From Ignelater luminosus (Eukaryota > Arthropoda > Insecta > Coleoptera > Elateridae): a DNA stretch of 64,000 bases. Positions 1 to 11,573 of the stretch are shown in pieces. Numbering within the stretch: the first letter of the stretch is position 1; every line of letters starts with the position of its first letter. Position numbers and translations under genes: made by a program. The stretch spans positions 101,117 to 165,116 of the forward strand of contig VTPC01004451.1 of the NCBI GenBank assembly GCA_011009095.1. Direction: 5' to 3'. The notes under the pieces are model-generated. The model had not been told where the DNA came from, searched no databases, and saw only the letters and a program-made list of their open reading frames with translations.

Positions 1-1720
1 AGTATTTCAAAAGTGAAAAGTAATGGGACTTCGCCCTCAAATGGGACACCTACGCTGAAACATGACCTGGCTTTGACGTTTATTGATCTTTCCGGAGGAG
101 GTATACACAGACAATGGTTGGACTTCACCCGACATTACGTTTTTCAAAAATGCTATGCATGGAAACTAATGGGACGTCACCCTCAAATCGGACACCTAAG
201 CTGAAACGTGGTCTGGCTTTGACGTTTATAAATATTTAAGAGGAAGCTATACACATACATTGGTTGAACTTTACCTTTTATTAAGTTTATTAAAAGTGCT
301 GATGAGTCCTTAAGCAGACCACCTGCGGTAGTACATATTCAAGGTCTGACATTTATTAATCACAGCCATTAGTTGGACCTCACCCTCCATTAAGTTTTAT
401 GCACAGAAACTGATAGGGCTTTGCTCAAGCTTTAGCATTCATTAATCTCTTCGAGGGAGCTACACACCGACTTTCGCTGAGCTTCACCTTCTATTAAAGT
501 TTCAAAAGTGCTACACGTAGAAACTGCTTGGGATTCGCCCTCAAACGGGACGCCACTTGCGGAGCCATACAGTCAGGCTTTGACGTTTATTCATCTTGTC
601 GAGAAAATTTAGACATTGGTCTGACTTTACCCTCCTTTAAATTTCTCAAAAGCTTTCTAGGCCGAAACTGATAGGGCTTCGCCCTCAGCCTGGCCACCTG
701 CAGTGGCGGATGTTATAACTTTAGCATTTATTAATCTCCCCGATGGAGCTACACATCGACATTTACTGGGTTTCATTTTCTAGTGAAGTTTCGAAAGTGC
801 CACGCATAGAAACTACCTGGGCTTCGCCCTCAATTCAACTTCTTGAGAAAGTTCAGACATTGATCCGATTTTGCCCTCTATTAAGTTCCTCAAAAGCACT
901 CTGCATGAAAAGCGAACGGCTACGTGCTGTGGTGGATGCTCAAGCTTTAGCATTTACTAATCTCCTCGAGGGACTTGGTGGGCTTCACCTTCCATTAAAG
1001 TTTCAAAAAGTGCTACGCATAGAAACTGTTTGGGTTTTACTTTCAAACCGGGCCACTTGCAGTGCTACTCAGTCAAGCTTTGACATTGATTCATCTTGTG
1101 GAGAAAATTTAGACATTGGTCTGACTTTACCCTCCTTTAAATTTCTTAAAAGCTTTCTGGGCCGAAACTGATAGGGCTTCGCCTTCAGCCTGGCCACCTG
1201 CAGTGGCAGATGTTTAAACTTTAGCATTTATTAATCTCCCCGATGGAGTTACACATCGACATTTGCTGGGTTTCATTTTCTAGTGAAGTTTCGAAAGTGC
1301 CACGCATAGAAACTACTTGGGCTTCGCTCTCAATTCATCTTCTTGAGAAAGATCAGATATTGATCCGATTTCATCCTCTATTAAGTTCTTCAAAAGCACT
1401 CTGCATGAAAAGCGAACGGCCACGTGCTGTGGCGGATGCTCAAGCTTTAGCATTTACTAATCTCCTCGAGGGACTTGGTGGGCTTCACCTTCCATTAAAG
1501 TTTCAAAAAGTGCTACTACGCATGGAGACTGTTTGGGTTTTGCTCTCAAACGGGGCCACTCGCAGTGCTACACAGTCAGGCTTTGACATTTATTCATCTT
1601 GTCGAGAAAGTTCAGACATTGGTCCGACTTCACTCTCCGTTAAGTTCCTCAAAAGAAGACTGATAGGGCTTCGCCTTCAGACTTTCAGCTCAAGCTTTAA
1701 CAGTTTTTGGCTGGACTTCC
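1..1720 (-). repeat. Family A repeat array A1 (hairpin-bearing, includes 500-bp tandem units)
   Basis: A GC-richer, locally repetitive stretch. It carries the family A signatures in reverse sense: GGGC-TTC-GCCC (for example 674-684 and 819-829) and GCCACC-TGC-like sites. From about 430 to 1670 a 500-bp unit is repeated in tandem: the string TGATAGGGCTTCGCC starts at 669 and again at 1169, with a further partial copy at 1661. Units read as open in one frame for 142-167 codons, but the translations match no family I know and the open frames follow from base composition. I strand it minus because the GNA-loop sense of the hairpins is on the minus strand. Confidence 0.75.
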
Positions 1721-2155
1721 CGCCTACCAAGGATCAGGTCAGTTGAGGTGTCATATTGTCAGGCTTTTTCAGGGGACGACGGGGGTACTGAGTTTAGGTG
1801 CCGGAGGTACCCCGTTCAAAAGCATTTTTGTAAAGCGCCGATTCCATCACTTCCGTGTACTCCGCCTACCACGGATCGGGTCAATGAAGGTGTCATATTG
1901 TCGCATTTGTCGAGAGGGTCGCGGGGGTACCGAGTCTAGGTGCCGGAGAAGCCCCGTTAAAAAGCTATGCACATTTAGGTTGAGATTAGCTTAGAGGTTA
2001 GGTTAAAGGTTAGGTTAGAAGTTAGGTTAGGTTAGCTCATAGAACTACATGTTAAATTCTCGTGGCACCTTCGGCATCTAGAGTCGGTACCCCCGTGACC
2101 CTCTCGACAAGCCTGGCAATATGACAGCTCGACTAACCTGATTCGTGGTAGGCAG
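1721..2155. repeat. Palindromic element with direct and inverted copies around a telomere-like core
   Basis: A unit of about 142 bp starting CGCCTACC occurs directly at 1721 and 1863. A third, inverted copy runs from about 2060 to 2153; aligned by eye, its arms match those of 1863-1955 at roughly 80 percent. The AT-rich spacer between the inverted arms holds the TTAGG-like patch. Family A sequence resumes on the far side (2156-2340), so the element appears to sit inside the A1 array. No protein-coding content is recognisable. Confidence 0.7.
1976..2035 (+). repeat. Interstitial TTAGG-like telomeric patch
   Basis: Degenerate GGTTAGGTTAG runs: several TTAGG units separated by AAGG or AAG spacers. 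TTAGG is the canonical telomere repeat of most insects. It is internal here and lies in the loop of the palindromic element. Confidence 0.6.
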
Positions 2156-2340
2156 GAATACGGTGCTGAGGGAGCTATACACAGACATTTGTTGGGCTTC
2201 GCTCTCTACTGAATTTCTTAAAAGTACTGTACAAAGAAATTGGTGGGGCTTTGTTTTCCTCAAACGGATGAATTCAAATTTGTTTTTCCGACAAGAACGG
2301 AAACTAATCCGTGTTAAGGTGCCCATGTAAGCTGAAAGAA
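2156..2340 (-). repeat. Family A tail after the palindromic element
   Basis: It resumes the A1 wording (GGAGCTATACACAGACAT, GGGCTTCGCTCTC, and AAATTTCTTAAAAGT-like tracts), which supports insertion of the palindromic element into a pre-existing array. Confidence 0.55.
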
Positions 2341-4489
2341 ATAAAAGTTTGAAAACTCGTCCAGTCTCCGATTATGCACGGCTTTGTCTGAACTAATAGT
2401 CCCTTTCAGACGACGTAGCTTAACGTCGAAAGGGAAAAATCTTCTCAACGGTCAAATATGTTGTTAAATTCGAAGCGTCAAACTGCTAGGACCTTCGACA
2501 CGTTAACACTAATAAGTGTAATAATCTGTTATTCGTGAATTCATAGGAGAGTAGTAGAGAAGGTTTGCTCCCAGCACTGTGTTTATAACAAAAAAATGTT
2601 TCTGAAAGGATTTTAAAAAGTGTGGAGGAAAACTGTGGGGAAGGGCAATGGTTTGATATTATTTTGAACGGAGTAGAATATGACCTGGAGCACCATCGTG
2701 CATAAACTATATTGTGCGTCTTGCAACAAACAATTTAATAATAATAAATAAAATTTACAAAAAAATGTATTGATCTGAAATAGAGAATTATATACAAGAA
2801 TTTCCATCATGTCCAAAAATGGAATGTATAAATAAAACACAAAACCATCTATTATTATATTACATAAAGTGTTTTGCAAGTTTAATTGAAGTAACTGTAA
2901 GATCCGGAAGTCGATTTGATGGTACCCAGTAGAACCTTGCATAAACAAATAAAATGTGCAGAAGTTACAAGAGCACCACGTTAAGGTTAAAAAAACATAT
3001 AAAATAATGATGGGCACGCGAAAGGCCACGAGTTTTAATGCTTAATATTCGAAGAAATAAACGCAATGTAATTACATGTATCTAAACGATCAGATTCGTT
3101 CTAATTAGCCTTTGATATCAAGATGTCAGCTTACAATGTTAACGTAGAAAGTATTCTCTTAATTACGTTCATGTTTTGCATTTGATCTCCTCTATTAAAA
3201 TGTACTTTTCTTCGTGTTTCAGGTGAGAGACGTTTTTGGTTTCCCTTCTGGGTGAGTCTAAATCGAAGTTTTATGCCTACTTGGGTTTCTCTTTCATCGT
3301 CCAGTTCTAATTATGTATTTTAATTTAATTACACGTAAAAGTAGTTCTGTGATTAAGTTGGTTTTTGTTTTATAGCAACCACCGTTGCAGGTCGAAAGCA
3401 TTTGCCTCATGCAAATGTAGTTAGTATTACATACTAGATACATGCAGACACATACCACTTGTCGGTAATAATACAGTCTTGCATAACAAGTTCATGTAAC
3501 ACAAACTAGGCTTATTTGCACATTTAAAAGTGTGAATACCAGAAATTACCATATTAAAAACACAGAGGGTGACCATCCTAAATAAATTAGTACATGCGAA
3601 TGCACTAATTTAGTGAAAAAGAGTTGCCTAATGGTTCATATCAATCTGATCTCTGAATGCACGTGCGTGCTGTTGTGTACAGTTTTCAGTACGGTGCGGT
3701 GCGAGTTCAGCATGTCTAGGGTATCAAAAGGGATTAACGTATGTATGTATACCTGTTTTCTGCAGTCTACTACCAACAACGGGTTCGTGCTATATATATA
3801 TATATATATAAATAAATCTACAATTCTGATGTTCAAGTTCAATTTTAATTAAACTCCACCAAGCATGAAATCCAGAGAGCGGAACCGCCGATCGCAGCAC
3901 CGCAAACGTATCGATGATGAACTACATACCGCGGAAACAGGTGCGGATAGTATGCACAAATTTTCGATCCGTACAGTTTTATGCAATATCGAGGCGGGAG
4001 GATGACTTTTGAAAAAAAAACGAAGTTCTCGAAAAAATTAAATAGCGACAAGCTGTTGCATATGGTGTCCGAGGAAAAGGGTATTACGGGCTGTGGTTTC
4101 TCTGATTAAGGCAGTTCAACGACTTTTATGTTAAAAGATGATCGAAAAACAATTTTAATAAATTTTAATATTAATAAAGAAGGAACGTTTGAATAAAGAG
4201 TGCTAATTTTTAATTTGTTTTTTTATTATACAGGGTACTTCTTAAGTGTTATGGCTTCATCCTGTTTTTAATTACTGCTCTCTATTTTTTTTATTTACTC
4301 TTCACTTTACGATCATTGATTATGATTACTTTACGTCGCTCTATATATGTACACTTTTTTAACTTAAATTGTCTCTATTATACAGTGTTTTCATTTTAAA
4401 CGATCCCCTAAACAAATAAAGTTATCGAAATAAGAAAAAAGCACCTCAATCTATTTATGCAGCAGGACATTAGAATACAGAATTAAGTG
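2341..4489. other. AT-rich stretch without recognised gene
   Basis: Apart from the doubtful minus frame at 2613-3029, it holds a short (TA)n tract near 3791-3812 and a TACAGGGTAC-like transposon-end motif near 4232. Otherwise I see nothing. Confidence 0.5.
2613..3029 (-). other. 138-codon open frame of unknown status
   Basis: An ATG-initiated frame rich in Leu, Phe, Cys and Ile, with a hydrophobic N-terminus (residues 5-25) resembling a signal anchor. No domain is recognised, no intron signals or RNA evidence are visible, and the composition is that of AT-rich random sequence. The length is somewhat above what chance usually gives here, so I record it, but I think it is more likely spurious than a gene. 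Confidence 0.12.
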
Positions 4490-5388
4490 ATTCATAGAGG
4501 TCGTTGTGTTCGCTTTCGCACACATAACTTCAAAATCTTAAATGGCACTCCGACATTTGCGATACATCGTTGTAAAGGGAATAACAACAGCAATCTCTTA
4601 TTGAAAACAAAATTCAAATCGGCCTACTTAATCGAAAGTTATAGCACAAAACGTCTCATTAAAATTAAGAATTTTAATTTCGTTAACTAAGTAAAGAAAC
4701 CTATTTCAATTGTTTTGGTGCTTATTTCGGATGCAAAACACATGAACGTACGCATTTCTAATTGATTATTGTAAATTGAACTGTCAATAGAAGGTAAAAG
4801 CAGAAGTGAAGGAACAACACGAAATAAGTAATTTTTGAAAACAATACCTAAAACTAAGAACTCACCATAGTTCAATTCATCTTATGCAATGTCAGAACAT
4901 GTAAAGTTGCGCTTGTTTTTCATCTAAAGTACATATTAAAACAATCGAGATGCGATAATTTACGTAAAAAATTGACTTACCTTTGTTATTACAGTCAGAC
5001 GTTCTGTATAGTAGCTATGAATCGAGGTGACCAATTCATTGTCTTAGTGATAGTTCTGAGTGAAGAATAACTGCCACTCCAGGCTATTTGGATCTGCTAA
5101 TGTGAATCGCTAGGTTAGGTATTTCCTTTAAAAGATTGCCCATCTTCTGTTCTTTCTTTTCTATTGTTTTGACTTTTTATTGATGGTTCAATTTAAATTA
5201 TTCAGTTAAATACGTTCATTTGTTTCATATTCGAAATAAGTACCAAACCAATTAAAATGCGTCTGTTTATTTAACTGACACGATTTAAACTCATCACTAA
5301 AACGAGACATTTTGTGCTGTAATCTTTAATCTAGTAGGCCGATTTTGAGGTTATGTGTGCGAGAGCGAACACAGCGCCCTCTATTATT
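4490..5388. mobile_element. Non-autonomous inverted-repeat element (MITE-like, about 0.9 kb)
   Basis: The left end (ATAGAGGTCGTTGTGTTCGC, from 4494) and the right end (reverse complement ATAGAGGGCGCTGTGTTCGC, to 5384) are inverted copies. Homology continues for about 100 bp through CACACATAAC and TCAAAATCGGCCTAC. The left arm carries an extra block of roughly 85 bp between TTCAAAATC and CAAATCGGCC that the right arm lacks. There is no coding capacity, so it would have to be moved in trans. A target-site duplication is not clear. Confidence 0.65.
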
Positions 5389-5689
5389 GAGATTTTTATA
5401 AAGGAACATATAGGTTGAAATTTATAAATGCATATAAATATGAGCGCTGACGTTAGCATTTATGCCCTTCTAGAAATTCAGCTAGGAGTTTGTTTTTACA
5501 TTTTTGTGAATGATTCAGTAAAAGAAAAATAGAAGAGCGAAAAAATTAATAAAATGTTCAAGATATCGCTAAACTCAATGTTTCGTTTTTCATACAACAG
5601 GAGCGATCTACTCTTATAATCTGTGTTGCTTGGCAATTAAATAAAGAGTTCAATAATGATTACTGCGAAGCACTGGGCACCTTCATATG

Positions 5690-7055
5690 AAGAACGAATC
5701 TTCTTCTGAAGCTGTGTTTCGCCCTTCATCAGTCCGTCAAGCTATCGTAGCTCACAATTCGGTTTTGCGTTCCAACAAGCCTTTTACTGTGGTTCTCGGT
5801 TCTTCAATAGGCCTTCTGCAGTGGCCTTCAGTCGAACTTGAATCTTCACCGACCTAGCTGTAGTTGCCTGCGATAACTCACTATCACACTTTGTCCTTCA
5901 TTGAGCCACCTGCGGCAGTATCATCTTGATACAGGCCACCTACGGTGGCCTACCATTGTGTTTCACCTTCCTGTAGGTCTTCTACGGTGGCCTTCAGTCG
6001 AACTTGGATCTTCACCGGCCTACCTGTAGTTGCCTGCTATAACCCACGGTCACACTTTGTCCTTCATTGAGCCATCTGCGGTAGTCAAAATCAGATTTAG
6101 GCACCTGCGATAACTCAAAGTCAAGTTTCACCCTACGGTGGCCTACCATTGGGTTTCACCTTCCAGTGGGTTTTCTACGGTGGCCTTTAGTCGAACTTGG
6201 ATCTTCACCGGCCTAAATGTAGTTGACTGCTACAGCCCACGGTCACACTTTGTCCTTCACTGAGCCACCTGCGGCAGTCAAAATCAGATTTCGTCACCTG
6301 CGGTAGTCCAAAGTCAAGTTTCACCTACAACAGGCCACATGTTCCAATAGGTCTTCTACGGTGCCCTTCACTCGAACTAGGAGTTGCCTGCGATAACCCG
6401 CGGTCAGACTTTGTCCTTCACTGAGCCACCTGCGATAGTCAAAATTAGAGTTCGTCACCCGTGGTAGCCCAAAGTCAAGTTTCACCTTGCAACAGGCTAC
6501 TTGCTGTGGCCTACCGTCGGGTGTCACCGATAATAGGCCACCTGCGGTGGCCCTCAATCAAACTTAACTTTTCAGGCTTACCTGCGATTGCAAAAGATTA
6601 AGTTTCACTTTCCAACAAGCCACCTACGGTAGGCCTTCTTTGGTGGCTTTTAATCGAAGTTGGATCTTTATCGGCCTAAATGTAGTTGCCTGTGATAACC
6701 CGCGGTCAGACTTTGTCCTTCACTGTGCCACCTGCGGGAGTCAAAATCAGATTTCGTCTCCTGTGGTAGCCCATAGACAAGTTTTACCTTGCAACAGGCT
6801 ACTTGCTGTGGCCCACCGTCGGGTGTTACTGACAATAGGCCACCTGCGGTGGCCCTCGATCAAACTTAACTTTCCACTGGCCTACCTGCGGTTGCAAAAG
6901 ATTACGTTTCACTTTCCAACAAGCCACCTACGGCAGTCCTTGGTCGGACTACGTAGTCTACAATCGGGTTTCGCCTTCTAATGGCCCACGGACATGTTTT
7001 ACCCAGCAGAAGGTCACCTACGGTAGTCGACGATCAGGCTTTGCCCTCTCACAGT
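5690..7055 (-). repeat. Family A repeat array A2
   Basis: Units alternate wording such as GGCCACCTGCGGTGGCC (perfect 7-bp arms with TGC loop at 6536-6552 and 6838-6854), GGTTTCACCTTCCA and TTTGTCCTTCACTGAGCCACC. Sub-units of roughly 260-330 bp recur (for example near 5990, 6180, 6340 and 6650). It has the same orientation as A1. Short open frames here are by-products of the repeats. Confidence 0.8.
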
Positions 7056-7259
7056 CCCTGAATTCGAACTATATTTTAGTGTATTGTAAATGGCGCGCAT
7101 TGATTGAATAGCTCAGTTAAACTACAAGATGATGGTATCGAAACTGTTTTGCATGTTTTCTGCTAGTTTCTACGGCTGTCCTTATAACTGTTATGTATGC
7201 TTTCCTATCCCGTCACAACATCGGAGGATCGTATCTTCTGTTTTTGACTTGTACCCTAT
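7056..7259. other. Unique spacer between family A arrays
   Basis: AT-rich, with no gene or clear repeat seen. Confidence 0.4.
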
Positions 7260-7990
7260 CTAGCCCACCAGTACTGCTTATTTACAGTAACCCACGGTCA
7301 AATTTCATTCACTGCCGCCAGCACACCAAGCTCATAGTCGTGCTTCGTGTTCCAACAGGCCACCTGCGGTGGCTCGCGGTTGGACTTGGTCCCCTGTCAG
7401 GTGACTCGCGGTAACCTCCTGTTAGACTTTGCCATTTGCCACTTGCAGTAGCTCAAGATGAGGTTTCGCCTTCCACCATCAAAGCTTTTTCACTTTGCAA
7501 AATTTCTGCCTCCATGCTCGACAGGGTAAATCTTCCTAATCTTTTTTCTTTTTTTCCTAATGTAATAAGCTATTTTATAAAACACTTCTCACTTTTACTT
7601 CACGTTTTTGTCGTCTTTGCGTGCAACACATTTTTTTTGGTTGCAAAATGAAAAATGAAGAGTGTGGTAAAGCAGCTTAGCGCAGTAAGCCCCTGGTCTA
7701 GTCAGTCTTTACCCTCTACTGAGTTGCCTGCGCAGCCCAGGATCAAGCTCTACCTTTGAAAAGGCCACCTGTGGTGGTCCACATTGGGGTTTCACCACCT
7801 GGAGCGGCCTGTGATCGTGCTTCACCATTTACCAAGCCATCTGCTGCAGCTTCCGATAAGGCTTTGCGTAGTCTAACACATCACCCACGGTTGGCTGCGG
7901 TCGGATTTCATACTTCCAGAGATCCCCTAGACCTGCGTAGTCCCAAGATCAGGTTTCATCTTGAAAGGGTAACCCACATTTGGGCTTCAC
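7260..7990 (-). repeat. Family A repeat array A3
   Basis: The same wording as A2, with GGCCACC-TGC-GGTGGC at 7358-7373 and a divergent unit at 7690-7990 (GGCCACCTGTGGTGG, GGGTTTCACC). About 220 bp in the middle (7490-7690) is AT-rich and not repeat-like. Confidence 0.7.
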
Positions 7991-8344
7991 CTTCCAAAAT
8001 GAGAAAGAATGCTTTTATAAAAAAAATCGCCATAAGAATAAAATATTTGAAACCACCGAAAAATAACGGCGCCAGAAGAGATGGAAGGGGAATGGAACTC
8101 CTCCAGGTTTCAAGAATTAAAGGGAGTCCATTTCAGGCCCGTATTGTTATGCTGCAGTTGTATTCTCTTAGGACCTCTGATAACTGCCCCAGAAAGGTGC
8201 AAAAGAAGGCAAATTGCATTTGTTCTCTTTTAACTAATCGCGAAAAACCGCGGAGCGCCACAGAAATCCACCTAAGCTTGTTGCCCCGATAATGCTCTCT
8301 AGTTTAGAAAAAATCTTAGTATGATCGGACCATAATTAACCGAG

Positions 8345-9607
8345 TTAAGAATTTTTTAAGTGGGCATCTTGGTATGCCATGGAGAAAAAGTGTGGAATCA
8401 ACCGAGTCGAGTCGGTTTTTTTTTCGAGTGGTCCCAGAACACAGATCTCGAATGTCATATCGATCCCGAATAATTCTTCAGAGAAATTCGGGATGCTATA
8501 GCTTACGGTTTGAATCTTGTAAGCCCATGCGCTCAGGGCCAACGATATCTGTTGCCTTGATATTCTTCGAATCCGAGTCTGGAGAGTTCATCCGCTTTCT
8601 CGTTGCGGTGGATCAAACTGTGGCCAGGAACCCAGACGAGACTAACCTCTTTTTTCTGTAATAAGCTTTTCCAGAGCGTCTGCGCACTCCTGCATAAGAG
8701 AATGTCTTGCTCTGGCTGTGCACATCGCTTTTAGTGCCGCCCGACTGTCTGAGCAGATATATGTCTTTTGCTTCGTCGTTCTGGCATCTTCCCTATATGC
8801 CACCGATAGCCTGGAAAACCGTGTTGTATTTTTCCAGAGCGAAGTTTTTCTGCACGTGTGGGTTTTTCAGGTAAATGTCTGCTCGCGAAGATTTCCTGTC
8901 ATGCATACGTGATCCGTCCGTATAGAAAACCAGCGAATCTTGTTGGAGTACTTCCTATGCAGCCTGCGTTACCCTGTAAGTGGACAAACATACTTCTTTT
9001 TTCACTAACTGGGCTACCCTGGCGTGGCCGGTGTCAAATCTGAAGTGGGCCGCCGTTGATTTTTTCCTTGTTCAAGTTGAGAGGTTCGGCATGCAGTCTC
9101 AAGAAGCTCAAATGCAGCCGTAGGTCTCGTCCTGATTGCACCGGTTATACTCAGACAGGCCAGGCGTTATAGCTTGTACAGTCTTTGAACCATCGTGGTG
9201 CGCTCTACACTATGTCACCAAACCAGCGAACTGAACTATATACTACTTTAGGTCAGACAATTGATGTGTAGAGGGTTGATTCCCCAGACTCTACCTATCA
9301 CCTTGTCGACATGTGACTTCCAGCTTAATCTCCTTTCCAAGGTCACCTTTAAGAACCTGACTGCCTGCGCACACGATAGAGGTCTACCGTACATTCTGTT
9401 TTCTTTCTTACGCCATCTTTCTGTGATCTTACAGACCATTGGCGTTCGGTCGCAGACGACGTCGAGAAAGCGACCAATGACTAACACTAGCCTGTCGTCT
9501 GCATGTGCCTGAGCAAGGAAGCCGTCCAAGCGCTCCAAAAGACCATCCATTATTAGATCAAAGATGAGATGAAAGGCAGCTGCACTGAGGAAAGCTTCCC
9601 TATACAC
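8345..9607 (-). pseudogene. Decayed non-LTR retrotransposon, RT to RNase H region
   Basis: On the minus strand the first part (9607 to 9248) reads as the reverse transcriptase palm: an FDLIMDGLL-like helix, then AHADD (about 9494-9505, the usual YADD box with Y changed to H), then FLKVTLERRLSWKSHVDKVI, the family's 'YLGV-LD-LSW--H' block. Downstream, broken across frames, come RNase H landmarks: YTDGS (8910-8924), SDSRAALKA (about 8732-8752) and a VPGHS...NEKADELSRL stretch (about 8577-8635). RT followed by RNase H fits the R1/I/LOA-like insect LINE groups. Several frame breaks make it non-functional. The exact clade is not resolved. Confidence 0.75.
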
Positions 9608-9750
9608 CGATGTCGAGCAACTTTAATGTTTCTTACTACAAGGTGAGCGTCACACTCATAAATATTAATAAATATTCGCACACTATCAAACATTTGAATT
9701 TTGATTGAGCAAGATCCCTTTTGCTCCACCTTTCGGCACTACATTCTCTA

Positions 9751-10348
9751 CTATGCTCGTGGCATTATCTTTCGCCTAAAAAAGTTGCGCGATAATACCA
9801 GTTTGGTTGTTCCCCATGATCTGTAAATCAATAGCGGACCATGCACGCCCCCATCCCCTCTGATCCTTCTCGCGTTCTTACCTATCCTACCTCTATCTAT
9901 CCCAACGTATTCTCTCCTTGCCTGTCCTTCCATTTTAGATCTTTTGGTAACCCCAACGATTTTTAATGTAACTTGTTCTAACATCCTCCCTGAACGTTGA
10001 CGGTAAGATGCTCGTCTGTTTTTCTCCCGCGCGCCCTCCCATCCAGCACCACCTCAGCACCCCTTCCGTGGCCTCCCATCCTGACTCGATTTCCGGCCAC
10101 TTTCCCTCGACACGTCTCGCCTGTAGTACCCCAGCTGGTCCGAGCGATCGGGGATACCGCTTCGTCAGAGTACCGAGCCTAACCTCTCGAAGCCGGAAAC
10201 TAGAGGTGTCTACATTGATGGCCTCGGATATTTTGCCGGGCGGGACAGTTGGACTCTCTTCGTCCAAAAGTCCCGCACCCGTAGAAGCCCTCTTACTCGG
10301 GCTAGGTTGCTGAACAGGCGGTCTGGAACGAGCTCGAGAAGCGGACAT
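9751..10348 (-). pseudogene. Possible LINE ORF1 or 5' remnant
   Basis: Two overlapping minus frames (10348-9935 and 9984-9751) lie between RT sequence and another LINE 3' end. The upstream one is rich in Ser, Pro and Arg (starting MSASRARSRPPVQQPSPSK), as many LINE ORF1 N-termini are. There is no zinc knuckle or other diagnostic motif, so the assignment rests on position and composition only. Confidence 0.3.
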
Positions 10349-10399
10349 CGGTTCACAGCAAGAGTCACTTCTTTCACGTACGAGGCACTTTTAACCTAT

Positions 10400-10900
10400 C
10401 AACCTTGTTTGCAAATCGCCTAAGCTCAACCCACCATGCTTCTACTTTGTTTAGCGCGCTTGCTTCTTCTGTGTTACCGGGTCATCTATATCCTATAGCC
10501 TTCTATCGTCCTCGTTCCGCGCCCTAAACATTACGTGTTCCGCGTTATCTTCACCTTTGCCGCATTCACATCCCGTTTCATTTGACTCTGTTTTATCTAT
10601 CTTAGCTAGATAAGCTTTAAAATTTCCATGTCCCGTAAGGAGCTGCACTAACTACTTCTTTATCCAATTCTAGTTTCGCCCTGATCCCGTTATTTTGGAT
10701 TAATTTCACCGTTAGCCCACCTGTGATTGCACGCCCCCATCTATCGTCCTTTCCCGGAATCGCTTCTTGGTTCGAGTTCGGGAGATAATATTGAATATTA
10801 TCTCGGTCCCTTCATAGACCTTTACCCATCTTACTTTAATCCTAACTCTATCTCCTACCTCTTTATACATCTGCCACTTATCAAATACAAGCATTCTCCC
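10400..10900 (-). pseudogene. LINE ORF2 C-terminal (zinc-knuckle) remnant
   Basis: The minus-strand translation around 10526-10572 gives CECGKGEDNAEHVMF, the Cys/His block typical of the C-terminus of insect LINE ORF2 proteins (C-x-CG...E-x-x-EHVLF). It is preceded by LLTGHGNFKAYL, matching the usual 'LLTGHG-F--YL' lead-in. Upstream codons (10894-10712) are open but not diagnostic. It is probably a separate LINE copy from 8345-9607, because the 3' end here lies upstream of that RT on the same strand. Confidence 0.6.
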
Positions 10901-11044
10901 AACTAGATGGTAGATACATGTGCGAATCTCCTTTAAGACGTATCGTGATGCAATATTATCTCGAAAATCTAACTGGCATTAAAAGGTAGCGCACTGGAGT
11001 AATTTTATTTCCGACACTAACTTCAAAATTTCAATTGTAGCACA

Positions 11045-11573
11045 TACAGTAAAGTCCGCTTATAACGAACTTCAAGGGACCGTCAAAAACGGTTCGTTAT
11101 AACCGAAGTTCGTTGTAAGTGATAAGTTACAAAAAAAAAACGCTACCGTCTGATTTAACTTTCATTTTATTTTTTACATTTTGTAAACGTTTTATATTTC
11201 ATATTTTTCCTTTAATGTAAAACAGTTTCGCTTTTTGTTTAAAATACCATCATCCATTTTTTTCTAATTATCAGCGCAAGTAAGCGTACCGAACGATTGG
11301 CGACACCATACTGACTGTTTGCATCTAGAATGTGTTAGTGCTTTCGGGGAAGTGCCGCATTTTATACTTAAAAGTTTTCTATAACTGGAAATATGTGAAA
11401 TTGTATATTAGATAAACGGTTCGTTTCATCCGATAGATCGTTATAACCGGGTTTGTTGTATGAAGAAGAACTTAACACGGTTCTTATGGAACTTTGGTTG
11501 GTACCTCTCAAATTGGTTCGTTACAACCAAGAGTTCGCTTTAACCGGGTTCGTTGTAAGTGAACATCACTGTA
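11045..11573. mobile_element. MITE, pogo/Tigger-like
   Basis: The ends are imperfect inverted repeats: CAGTAAAGTCCGCTTATAAC at the left (from 11047) and the reverse complement CAGTGATGTTCACTTACAAC at the right (to 11571), each flanked by TA (11045-11046 and 11572-11573). The word GGTTCGTTATAACC or close variants recurs inside near both ends. CAGT...CGTTATAACGAA ends with a TA target fit the pogo/Tigger branch of Tc1/mariner. There is no transposase frame and the 529-bp length fits a non-autonomous derivative. Confidence 0.7.

Noticed and set aside
743-1746. Two paralogous genes (142 and 167 codons)
   Set aside because: They are copies of the 500-bp family A tandem unit. The translations have no motif and the open frames arise from the repeat composition.
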